Source: Arenibacter aquaticus
GTDB lineage: Bacteria > Bacteroidota > Bacteroidia > Flavobacteriales > Flavobacteriaceae
DNA: 64,000 nt
Direction of reading: 5' to 3'
Assembly (NCBI RefSeq): GCF_003957295.1
Contig: NZ_RQPJ01000003.1
Location: 627,135-691,134, forward strand
The notes below the pieces were generated by a model. That model was not told where the DNA came from, did no database searches, and saw nothing but the letters and a program-made list of their open reading frames with translations. Every line of letters starts with the position of its first letter. Position 1 is the first letter of the stretch. Made by a program: the position numbers and the translations under genes. This document shows, one piece after another, positions 1-7,260 of the stretch.

Positions 1-210
1 TCAGCCAAATCCTTTAAAATAAATGGACTAAAACAAGGTTGGGTCAAGGCACAACGAAAATGGACCAAAGTAACCGAGGATACCGGAGTTGGCAACCCTA
101 AACTCGCCGACAAAGAAAAGGGAAAGATGTTTTTTGAACAATCCGTAAAAAACATAGGTAGTTTTTTGGAAGATCTTCATCAAACTGATATAGATGATAT
201 TTATGAATAA
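1..210 (+). CDS. Creatininase-family amidohydrolase, C-terminal fragment
   Basis: An open frame runs from the window edge to a TAA at 208-210, giving the last 69 residues of a protein whose start lies outside. The segment VTEDTGVGNPKLADKEKG followed by FFEQSVKNI matches the usual C-terminal end of creatininase/MftE-like amidohydrolases, where a TGV-GNP-A-EKG stretch precedes a final helix. Only 37 bp separate it from the sialidase gene, so the two are probably co-transcribed. A second creatininase-family gene lies at 4264-4989. The assignment rests on this tail alone; the metal-binding part is not in the window. Confidence 0.6.
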   Translation, partial: SAKSFKINGLKQGWVKAQRKWTKVTEDTGVGNPKLADKEKGKMFFEQSVKNIGSFLEDLHQTDIDDIYE

Positions 211-247
211 CAAAAAATTTGGAAATTAATCAATTAAATTTTAAAAC

Positions 248-1387
248 ATGAAAAAAACTATTATTGGACTATTATTAATTACAGGGTCTTTCGCAATGGC
301 TCAAAAAAAGGTACATCAAATTGCCGAAGGCGTTAAGGTGCATCAAGACCTATTCAATTCAACAATGGCGGAAGGGGTCGCCTGCTACAGGATACCAGCA
401 ATTGTAACAGCCCCTAATGGAGATGTCATTGCGGCCATAGATGAAAGGGTTCCTTCTTGTGGTGATCTTAAATATAGTAAAGATATTAATATCGTGATCA
501 GAAGAAGTAGTGATAACGGAAAAACATGGACGCCAATTGAAACAGTGGTGGATCTCCCATTCGGTAAATCGGTATCTGATCCTTCAATTATTGTAGACGA
601 AGATACTAAAGAAATATTCATGTTTTACAATTATATGGATTTGGAAAACGAACGCGATATCTATTACTTCCATATGGTAAAAAGTTCTGACAACGGTAAG
701 ACTTGGAGCCAACCACAAGACATTACAAAACAGATTGCTAAAGAAGAATGGAAAAATGATTTTAAATTTATAACCTCTGGACGAGGAATTCAAACTAGCT
801 CAGGAAAATTATTACATACTATGGTAAATCTAAATAATGGATTACATCTCTTTGCAAGTGATGACCATGGAAAATCATGGTATTTAATAGATACTCCAAT
901 TAAACCGGCAAATGAATCCAAAGTAGTGGAATTAGCCGATGGAAGATGGATGATCAACTCTAGAGTGAACAAAAGCGGGATGCGATATACCCATATCTCC
1001 AATGACGAAGGAAAAACATGGACAACTTCTCCAGAACCAGAACTAATAGATCCTGGCTGTAATGGCAGTATAATAAGGTACACCTCCATTGAGCAAGGGT
1101 TTAAAAAAAATAGATTACTCTTTTCAAATGCAAAAATGGAAAAAGGAAGAAAGAACATGACCGTTCGAATTAGCTATGATGAAGGTACAACTTGGTCAAA
1201 AGGTAAAACTATTTATACCGGGGGTTCGGCTTATTCTTCTTTGACCGTTTTAGAGAATGGGGATATCGGATTGTTCTTTGAAAAAGATGGCTATAAAGAG
1301 AATCCATTTGTAAGTTTCTCTTTAAAATGGCTGACCGATGGTGATGATAAATGGAGAAAACCCTCATCAAAACAAAAAGGACATTAG
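248..1387 (+). CDS. Exported exo-alpha-sialidase (GH33, BNR/Asp-box)
   Basis: A 379-residue protein with a signal peptide (residues 1-19, ending AMAQ). It carries the sialidase YRIP motif at 47-50, which holds the first arginine of the substrate carboxylate triad. At least five Asp-boxes follow, the first being SSDNGKTW at 87-94, then SSDNGKTW, SDDHGKSW, SNDEGKTW and a degenerate SYDEGTTW. A YSSL stretch followed by a Glu-containing strand near residues 335-355 matches the nucleophile Tyr/Glu region. The family hydrolyses terminal sialic acids from glycans with a six-bladed propeller. The lack of a lipobox suggests a periplasmic or secreted enzyme. It follows the creatininase fragment closely and is convergent with the AraC gene. 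Substrate linkage cannot be judged from sequence. Confidence 0.88.
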   Translation: MKKTIIGLLLITGSFAMAQKKVHQIAEGVKVHQDLFNSTMAEGVACYRIPAIVTAPNGDVIAAIDERVPSCGDLKYSKDINIVIRRSSDNGKTWTPIETVVDLPFGKSVSDPSIIVDEDTKEIFMFYNYMDLENERDIYYFHMVKSSDNGKTWSQPQDITKQIAKEEWKNDFKFITSGRGIQTSSGKLLHTMVNLNNGLHLFASDDHGKSWYLIDTPIKPANESKVVELADGRWMINSRVNKSGMRYTHISNDEGKTWTTSPEPELIDPGCNGSIIRYTSIEQGFKKNRLLFSNAKMEKGRKNMTVRISYDEGTTWSKGKTIYTGGSAYSSLTVLENGDIGLFFEKDGYKENPFVSFSLKWLTDGDDKWRKPSSKQKGH

Positions 1388-1473
1388 TAAAGTCTATCCT
1401 AATAAAATATTAAGAATATTAATTGGGCTTGTATGATGGCTAACAACCTGTACAAGCCTTTGAACTATTTCAA

Positions 1474-2325
1474 TCAATCTAATCTTTTTAAGTACTCTCT
1501 TGGGCTACAGCCAATCACTAACTTAAACTGTTTATTAAAATTTGAGATACTCTGGAAACCACTCATGAAACCGACTTCGGCAATATTAAACTGCCCCTCA
1601 CCCAAAAGCCTACAGGCATACCCTGTACGGTACTCGTTTAAATAAGCAAAGAATGTTCTTCTTGTAATTTTTTTAAAATATCTACAAAAGCCCTGATTGG
1701 TCATATTAACAAGGCTAGCCACTTCCGTCAACGATATAACTTTGTTAAAATTTAAATGAACGTAATTATAGATCAAATTTATTTTACGATAATCATTTTC
1801 CTTGTAGGCAGGTATGTAAGCAGGGCTTGTTATGTATTCATATGTTGGTTTTCTCCCCAAAATCTCAAATATAGATAATATATCAATAACGTTTTGCATA
1901 GGATTAGTACCCCTATACACTCTAAACATTTTGTCAGCAATGACTGAAATATCATTGCCGGTAAACTTCAACCCTCGTGAGGACTTATTAAAAAGTAATC
2001 GCAATTGATCGAGCTCCTGTCCTTCTAACCACTCCCCCTTCCATAATCCACTGTTCAATTGTATTACCAAGGATTGAGAATACTTATTAATAGCATAAGT
2101 ACTTTCCCATGAATGAGGAAGATTAGGCCCTAATAAGAAAAGGTCTCCACTATTAAATGTAACTATTCGGTCACCAACAAAGCTTCTTCCACTTCCATTT
2201 TTTATATAGGTAAGCTCGTATTCCGGATGAAAATGAAACAATCCGTCAAATCGAGGAACTTCATTATTCTTTACAACAAAAAGACGTTCCTTATCTATTT
2301 CTATTTTTTGGTATAAAGGCTTCAT
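1474..2325 (-). CDS. AraC-family transcriptional regulator with N-terminal cupin
   Basis: The start chosen is the ATG at 2325 (MKPLYQKIEI), since the ATG 21 bp upstream adds only an unlikely short extension. The protein has 283 residues. An N-terminal cupin-like sensor (about 10-140) contains HFHPEYELTYI, typical of sugar-responsive AraC proteins. Two helix-turn-helix units fill the last 100 residues, with the recognisable ending FNKQFKLVIGCSPREYLK. It is divergent from the dioxygenase/reductase/creatininase cassette, and the intergenic region holds an inverted repeat (2388-2412). It therefore probably controls that cassette in response to a small sugar or acid. The ligand is unknown. Confidence 0.85.
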   Translation of the reverse strand: MKPLYQKIEIDKERLFVVKNNEVPRFDGLFHFHPEYELTYIKNGSGRSFVGDRIVTFNSGDLFLLGPNLPHSWESTYAINKYSQSLVIQLNSGLWKGEWLEGQELDQLRLLFNKSSRGLKFTGNDISVIADKMFRVYRGTNPMQNVIDILSIFEILGRKPTYEYITSPAYIPAYKENDYRKINLIYNYVHLNFNKVISLTEVASLVNMTNQGFCRYFKKITRRTFFAYLNEYRTGYACRLLGEGQFNIAEVGFMSGFQSISNFNKQFKLVIGCSPREYLKRLD

Positions 2326-2387
2326 TGTACTACAAAAATAACACAAGGAAATACTTAAACCTATTAGAAAAGTGAATATAGTAGCAC

Positions 2388-2412
2388 AATACTATCATAT
2401 TGATGTAGTATT
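2388..2412. promoter_or_regulatory. Inverted repeat in the AraC/dioxygenase intergenic region
   Basis: AATACTA (2388-2394) and TAGTATT (2406-2412) form a perfect 7-bp inverted repeat with an 11-bp spacer. The spacer contains a further imperfect dyad (TCA-TAT-TGA). It lies between the divergent AraC gene and the dioxygenase operon, so it is a reasonable candidate operator. No binding evidence can be taken from sequence alone. Confidence 0.4.
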
Positions 2413-2461
2413 ATGTCTATAAACAGGCCAATTTTGTAGTTATAACTTCAAATAAAACTTT

Positions 2462-3244
2462 ATGAAACACGTAGATGATTTAATGGACAAGACCTTTTGT
2501 AATAAGCTTAGACAAGATTTTTTAAAGGACGGATATATTTTATTCCCAAAATTTATTCAGAAGAATGAAATTGAGAAGATTAATCAGAGATTAGTGGAAT
2601 TAATTAATACTAAAATAAACGACATGCCTGCTAAAGATGTGTATTACGAAGACATCAATAATAAGGACACATTAAAGCAATTACAGCGACTATTTGAGTA
2701 CGATCCACTCTTTTACAATATGATGTTTGGTAGTAGGTTTCAGAAATTGGCATCCATACTTTTAGATGACAATGTGATAGGAAAAAACATTCAATACTTT
2801 AATAAACCTCCAAGAATAGGAAAACCCACTCCTCCGCATCAAGACGGTTATTATTTTATGTTAACACCAAATGAAGCCGTTACCATGTGGATGGCATTGG
2901 AGGATGTTAACAGTGAAAATGGATGCGTAAGGTATGTAAAAGGATCTCACAAATATGGAATACGTAGTCATGGAAGAACGGAAACCTTAGGCTTTTCCCA
3001 AGGAATAACAGATTATGGTTGCCCTAATGATCTTGAAAATGAGGTCTTTCATCCTACCCAGGCTGGTGATTTATTAGTACATCATTCATTAACCATACAT
3101 AGGGCAGATGGAAATAAAAGTAATCGTTCTAGAAAAGCCATGGGGTTCATTTACTACGCTGAGAAGGCACAAGTGGACAAGACAGCTCATGAAGAATATG
3201 CAAAAAATTTAGCATCTGAATTATCCAAACAGAAGAAAATTTAA
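2462..3244 (+). CDS. Phytanoyl-CoA dioxygenase (PhyH) family Fe(II)/2-oxoglutarate oxygenase
   Basis: A 260-residue cytosolic protein without a signal peptide. The iron-binding HxD motif is visible as H126-Q-D128 in PPHQDGYYF. The distal His is probably H213 in LTIHRADGNKSNRSR, and the arginine that binds 2-oxoglutarate lies just after it. The PhyH family hydroxylates or oxidatively cleaves small carboxylates and other metabolites, so the substrate cannot be named. It is the first gene of a tight cassette with an aldo/keto reductase (29 bp downstream) and a creatininase-family hydrolase, divergent from an AraC regulator. This context suggests stepwise oxidation and cleavage of a sugar-derived compound. 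Confidence 0.82.
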   Translation: MKHVDDLMDKTFCNKLRQDFLKDGYILFPKFIQKNEIEKINQRLVELINTKINDMPAKDVYYEDINNKDTLKQLQRLFEYDPLFYNMMFGSRFQKLASILLDDNVIGKNIQYFNKPPRIGKPTPPHQDGYYFMLTPNEAVTMWMALEDVNSENGCVRYVKGSHKYGIRSHGRTETLGFSQGITDYGCPNDLENEVFHPTQAGDLLVHHSLTIHRADGNKSNRSRKAMGFIYYAEKAQVDKTAHEEYAKNLASELSKQKKI

Positions 3245-3273
3245 AAACCATTAAACTTTAATTTGATAAATAT

Positions 3274-4257
3274 ATGCAGTTTAGAACATTCGGTAGAACT
3301 GATTGGAAAGTAAGTGAAATAGGTTTTGGTGGTTGGCAATTGGGAGGCACTTGGGGCAAAGTAGACGATCAAAACTCCATAGAAACTCTTTTATATGCGT
3401 TCGAAAACGGGATTAACTTTGTAGATACGGCCTTTGCCTACGGAAATGGTCATAGTGAAAAGGTGATCGGAAGAGCACTGGACCAATGGAATTCTGGAAA
3501 GATATATGTAGCTACCAAAATTACCCCTATATTAAATATAAGAAAATCTTTAAGTATTGAAGATTTCCCTTCTATTGAAGACTGTTATCCAAATTGGCAT
3601 ATCCGAGAAATTGTTGATGGCAGTTTGCAAAGGTTAAGAACAGAACGGCTGGATTTAATTCAGCTTCACCTATGGCTTGAAGATGGCATTACAAACCTTG
3701 AATGGCTAGATACGCTAAAAACACTTAAAAAGGAAGGTAAAATAGATAAGATAGGGGTATCCCTAGCTGACATTAGGCCGGAACAAGGTTTGGAATTAGC
3801 TAAAAGTGGTTTAGTAGACAGCATACAAGTTCTATTTAATATGTTTGAACAAGAACCTGCTGACTCCCTGTTTCCCGAAAGCTCTAAAACGGGCACGGCT
3901 ATCATCACTAGAGTACCATTAGATTCTGGTGCATTATCAGGATCTTGGACTGAAAAAACAATTTTGCAATGGTCAAAAAACGATAAACGTCATTCAATGT
4001 ATAAAGGCAATAGATTTAAAGAAACTTTGAACAGAGTAGAAAAATTAAAACAAATATGCTCGCCTTATTATTCTACACTTGCCGAAGCCGCCTTAAGATA
4101 CTCATTATACCCAAAAGAAGTATCAGTGGTTATTCCTGGTATGCGCAATAAACACGAAGTGGATCTTAATATAACCATTTCCGATGGAAATAAATTTAAT
4201 GAAAAACTTGTTGAATTGTTGAAGCCTTATAGATGGAAACATGAATTTTATAATTAA
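3274..4257 (+). CDS. Aldo/keto reductase
   Basis: A 327-residue TIM-barrel oxidoreductase. The catalytic tetrad is readable: D51 and Y56 in FVDTAFAYGNGHSE, K82 in YVATKI, and H132 in LIQLHLW. The family reduces sugar aldehydes or ketones, or oxidises the alcohols, with NADP(H). Its C-terminal half ends with the expected cofactor-binding stretch VVIPGMRN. It lies 29 bp after the dioxygenase and 6 bp before the creatininase-family gene, so the three should form one transcript. The closest characterised relatives in Bacteroidetes act on sugars, but the substrate here is unknown. Confidence 0.88.
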   Translation: MQFRTFGRTDWKVSEIGFGGWQLGGTWGKVDDQNSIETLLYAFENGINFVDTAFAYGNGHSEKVIGRALDQWNSGKIYVATKITPILNIRKSLSIEDFPSIEDCYPNWHIREIVDGSLQRLRTERLDLIQLHLWLEDGITNLEWLDTLKTLKKEGKIDKIGVSLADIRPEQGLELAKSGLVDSIQVLFNMFEQEPADSLFPESSKTGTAIITRVPLDSGALSGSWTEKTILQWSKNDKRHSMYKGNRFKETLNRVEKLKQICSPYYSTLAEAALRYSLYPKEVSVVIPGMRNKHEVDLNITISDGNKFNEKLVELLKPYRWKHEFYN

Positions 4258-4263
4258 TAACTA

Positions 4264-4989
4264 ATGACAGTAAAACCCCTAGAACATTTACAATTTGAAC
4301 GATTAAACCCCCTTGAAATCGACCAAGTCTTACAGCAAAATTCCCTGGTTTACATACCGTTAGGGGCTTTTGAATGGCATGGCCTACATTTACCTGTTGG
4401 CCTGGATAGTCTAACATCACATGGAATTTGTTTACGTGCAGCGGACAAAACTGGAGGACTGGTCATGCCTCCTTTTTACTATGGCATGTCTGGCAGTATT
4501 TGGCATCACCCACATACTATACTTATCGAGGACGAAGAAATTTTCTTAAAAATTTTAAAAACCACCTTAACCCGGTTAGAAACAATCGGAATAAAAAAAG
4601 TTGTCATTTTTACCGGTCATTTTTCTTTAAAGCAGTTAGAAGCACTAATCACCTTAAAGAAAGACTGGCTCAGTATTCAAAACTCTCTGGAGTTGTCAAT
4701 ATTTTCTATTAGCGATTGTCCGACAGTAAAAATAGAAGCCGATCATGGAGCTATATTTGAGACCTCAGTCCTGGCTGAAATAGATCCTAATCTAGTAAAA
4801 TTGGAAAATTTACCCCCAATAGACACTTACCCTGCTAATGATCCAGATGGCAATAGTAAAGGAGATCATAGGCGGGATCCGAATAATATTTTATTTGGCA
4901 TTTTTGGGGATGACCCTAGACATTACGATAAATTAACCGGTAAAGTGATAGTGAATAAGATTGTAGATTGGTTAATCCAATCAATTTGA
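4264..4989 (+). CDS. Creatininase-family metal-dependent amidohydrolase
   Basis: A 241-residue protein with the creatininase signature at residues 33-48: E37, H39, H42 and D48 within GAFEWHGLHLPVGLD, which supply the metal ligands. The second ligand region is divergent, FTGHFSLKQ instead of the usual NGHGGN. A later acidic stretch, DHGAIFETS, is retained. Family members hydrolyse cyclic or linear amides, or process peptides (MftE), so the substrate is open. It closes the dioxygenase/reductase cassette. Its stop is only 4 bp from the stop of the convergent GntR gene. It is distinct from the fragment at 1-210, so the region has two creatininase-type hydrolases. Confidence 0.78.
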   Translation: MTVKPLEHLQFERLNPLEIDQVLQQNSLVYIPLGAFEWHGLHLPVGLDSLTSHGICLRAADKTGGLVMPPFYYGMSGSIWHHPHTILIEDEEIFLKILKTTLTRLETIGIKKVVIFTGHFSLKQLEALITLKKDWLSIQNSLELSIFSISDCPTVKIEADHGAIFETSVLAEIDPNLVKLENLPPIDTYPANDPDGNSKGDHRRDPNNILFGIFGDDPRHYDKLTGKVIVNKIVDWLIQSI

Positions 4990-4993
4990 AATA

Positions 4994-5716
4994 TTATATC
5001 TTTTTTTTATAAATTCTATCAAAATGTGGTTCAAGGTGCCTCCTCATAGCTGTTCGAAAAGTATCAGGTGTGCCCACTTTTAAATTATCCATCAGCATTC
5101 TATGCGTAACAAATTGCCCACTTGAATATTCATATTCTTCTAAAAGAAGATCGGAATGATTAACGTAAACATACTCAAAAACTGGAAGAAGTAAATCTTG
5201 AAACTTTTTCAAAGTATCATTATTGGACATTTCATATAGTTTGCCGTGAAAAGCGACTTCTTTGTCCAATGCAAAAACAGACGTTTTAGAAGAGCTTTCT
5301 TCTTCCAATTCAACAATTTTTTCCAACTCTAACATGTCTTTCTCTGTTTTATGCTCGAATAAGAAATCAGCCATGCCCATTTCCATTATAAGTCTGAGCT
5401 CAAATAAATTTTTAAGGGTATCAGACCCAAGAAGTGTAGGATCGAGGATACGTTGAAAGTTATTCATTATATCAGGATTGGTCAAAACCATCCCCCTATG
5501 CTTTTTGGACTCTATTATACCGAGTGTACGTAACCTTAATAGCGCCTCTCTGACAACGGTCCTACTAACACCAAATGATTTTGCAAAATCCAATTCTTTA
5601 GGAATGGCATCACCAGCTTTAAGCCTATTTTCTTTAATATATTCAAGCAAACCTAATTCCACCTTATCAACTAATGAAGAGGTCTCAATAGGCTTAATTT
5701 TCGATAGTTTTTTCAT
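4994..5716 (-). CDS. GntR-family (FadR/FCD) transcriptional regulator
   Basis: A 240-residue regulator. Residues 13-80 form the winged helix (SFGVSRTVVREALLRLRTLG), and residues 95-230 are an all-helical FCD effector domain with the metal-site histidines of FHGKLYE, THRML and RRHLEPHFD. It is divergent from the epimerase gene. The repeated palindrome TTATGT-N3-ACATWW lies in this intergenic region and at two other promoters of the locus. Its GT-N3-AC core agrees with the known FadR-subfamily recognition pattern. Operators placed just after the -7 boxes suggest a repressor relieved by a sugar metabolite. The ligand may be a sialic acid or an N-acylhexosamine derivative, which is an inference. 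Confidence 0.88.
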   Translation of the reverse strand: MKKLSKIKPIETSSLVDKVELGLLEYIKENRLKAGDAIPKELDFAKSFGVSRTVVREALLRLRTLGIIESKKHRGMVLTNPDIMNNFQRILDPTLLGSDTLKNLFELRLIMEMGMADFLFEHKTEKDMLELEKIVELEEESSSKTSVFALDKEVAFHGKLYEMSNNDTLKKFQDLLLPVFEYVYVNHSDLLLEEYEYSSGQFVTHRMLMDNLKVGTPDTFRTAMRRHLEPHFDRIYKKKI

Positions 5717-5759
5717 CTAATTCTCTATAGTTTGTTTATGACTAGAAAAAGTAATTCTA

Positions 5760-5767
5760 CAAAATTA
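5760..5767 (-). promoter_or_regulatory. -7 promoter box of the GntR gene
   Basis: Reading the minus strand, this octamer is TAATTTTG, a perfect TAnnTTTG Bacteroidetes -7 element, 44 bp before the regulator's ATG at 5716. No clear TTG -33 box is present 20 bp upstream, where the candidate operator 5781-5795 lies instead. Confidence 0.5.
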
Positions 5768-5780
5768 CTATAGTTATCCA

Positions 5781-5795
5781 TTATGTCACACATTT
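5781..5795. promoter_or_regulatory. Candidate GntR operator, autoregulatory position
   Basis: TTATGT-CAC-ACATTT has the same half-sites and 3-bp spacing as the operators at 5861, 18729 and 19090. It lies upstream of the GntR -7 box, over the expected -33 region, so binding there would control the regulator's own gene. Confidence 0.55.
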
Positions 5796-5850
5796 TTTTT
5801 TAATGAATAAGTTAATTATATAAAATTATCCTAATATAATAAAAATTTAC

Positions 5851-5875
5851 TAAATTTGAATTATGTATAACATAA
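5851..5875 (+). promoter_or_regulatory. Epimerase promoter with overlapping GntR operator
   Basis: TAAATTTG (5851-5858) is a perfect -7 box. The 15-bp palindrome TTATGT-ATA-ACATAA (5861-5875) starts 10 bp after the start of the box and would cover the transcription start. The epimerase ATG at 5880 is then only about 15 nt into the message. The same spacing is seen at the susC and lrgA promoters. Confidence 0.7.
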
Positions 5876-5879
5876 TAAT

Positions 5880-7064
5880 ATGCGAATGGTTTATTCTGAG
5901 ATATATAAAAATGCATTATTTAACGATATAATCCCGTTCTGGGAAAAGCATTCACTAGATAATAACAATGGAGGTTACTTCACATGTTTGGACCGCAATG
6001 GCGACGTTTACGATACAGATAAGTTTGTTTGGCTGCAAGGTAGGCAAGCCTGGACTTTTTCTATGCTCTACAACAATGTAGACAGAAAAGACAATTGGTT
6101 GAAAACTGCAAAATTGGGAATCGATTTTATCAGGAAATATGGTATGGACAAAGACGGAAATTTCTATTTTTCGCTCACAAAATCGGGTAAGCCACTAGTT
6201 CAACCCTATAATATATTTTCAGACTGCTTTGCTGCTATGGCCTTTAGCCAATATGCCAAAGCTACCGGAGACCAAGAAATAAAATCCTTAGCAAAACAAA
6301 CCTATTTTAACATAATAAATAAAAAAGAAAACCCTAAAGGCGTATATGAAAAAAGTACCGACTATCGCCCCCTCAAAGGCTTTGCCTTGCCCATGATACT
6401 CTCAAATTTAGTTTTAGAATTAGAAGATGTTTTGGATTCAAAAGAAGTGGAGAAAACCATCAACTACAGTGTGAAGGAAGTAATGGAAGTGTTCTATCAA
6501 AAAGACTCAGGAATTATTTATGAATTTGTTACACCTGATGGAACTATTGAGGACAGTTTTAATGGTCGACTATTGAATCCAGGACATGGAATTGAAGCAA
6601 TGTGGTTTATGATAGATATCGGGGTAAGAAGCAAAAATGAAGACTTGATAAAAAAAGCTACAAAGGTTATTCTCAACATATTGGAATACAGCTGGGATGA
6701 GCAATATGCTGGCATATTCTATTTTATGGATGCAAAGGGCAAACCTATGCAACAACTAGAATGGGATCAGAAGTTATGGTGGGTACATTTAGAAACATTG
6801 GTAGCCTTGTTAAAAGCCTATGAACATACCCAAAACGAAGAAGTATGGAAATGGTTTCTAAAGGTTCACCGATACTCCTGGAGCCACTTCCCTGATCCTG
6901 AAAATGGGGAATGGTTTGGGTACTTGAATAGGCAAGGGAAACCTTTGAATAGCCTGAAAGGTGGCAAATGGAAAGGATGTTTTCATGTGCCAAGGGCAAT
7001 GTATCAGTGTTGGAAAAGCCTAGAACAAATTGAGTGTATCCAAAGTAGCAAGAAAGTCAAATAA
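5880..7064 (+). CDS. N-acylglucosamine 2-epimerase (AGE) family protein
   Basis: A 394-residue (alpha/alpha)6-barrel protein without a signal peptide. Family motifs visible are WLQGRQAWTFSML near residue 55, NPGHGIEAMWFM near 235, KLWWVHLETLVAL near 300 and KGCFHVPRAM near the end. Together these supply the conserved Arg, Trp and His residues of the active site. AGE enzymes interconvert N-acetylmannosamine and N-acetylglucosamine, the step after sialic acid lyase in Bacteroidetes. Some relatives act on other sugars. The ATG at 5886 is an alternative start. It is followed by the NanM/symporter gene after 196 bp. No lyase gene (nanA) is present in the window. Confidence 0.85.
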   Translation: MRMVYSEIYKNALFNDIIPFWEKHSLDNNNGGYFTCLDRNGDVYDTDKFVWLQGRQAWTFSMLYNNVDRKDNWLKTAKLGIDFIRKYGMDKDGNFYFSLTKSGKPLVQPYNIFSDCFAAMAFSQYAKATGDQEIKSLAKQTYFNIINKKENPKGVYEKSTDYRPLKGFALPMILSNLVLELEDVLDSKEVEKTINYSVKEVMEVFYQKDSGIIYEFVTPDGTIEDSFNGRLLNPGHGIEAMWFMIDIGVRSKNEDLIKKATKVILNILEYSWDEQYAGIFYFMDAKGKPMQQLEWDQKLWWVHLETLVALLKAYEHTQNEEVWKWFLKVHRYSWSHFPDPENGEWFGYLNRQGKPLNSLKGGKWKGCFHVPRAMYQCWKSLEQIECIQSSKKVK

Positions 7065-7260
7065 GATTTCTGTAATGTCCATAAATTATATAAGTAAATT
7101 GAATTCATTCTCATATTATAATTCAGTTGCTTATTAATTAAGACAAATTGACATTTCCTAAAATTTACAATATGACACTTGTATATGTTAAAAGATAATA
7201 TTTAGCACATAATTTATTCAATTACATTGTATTTATTAAAATCCAATTAAAAAACATTTC

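Noticed and set aside
7065-7260. Possible further GntR operator before the kelch/symporter gene
   Set aside because: The nearest match (around TTGTATATGTT) lacks the inverted half-site at 3-bp spacing.
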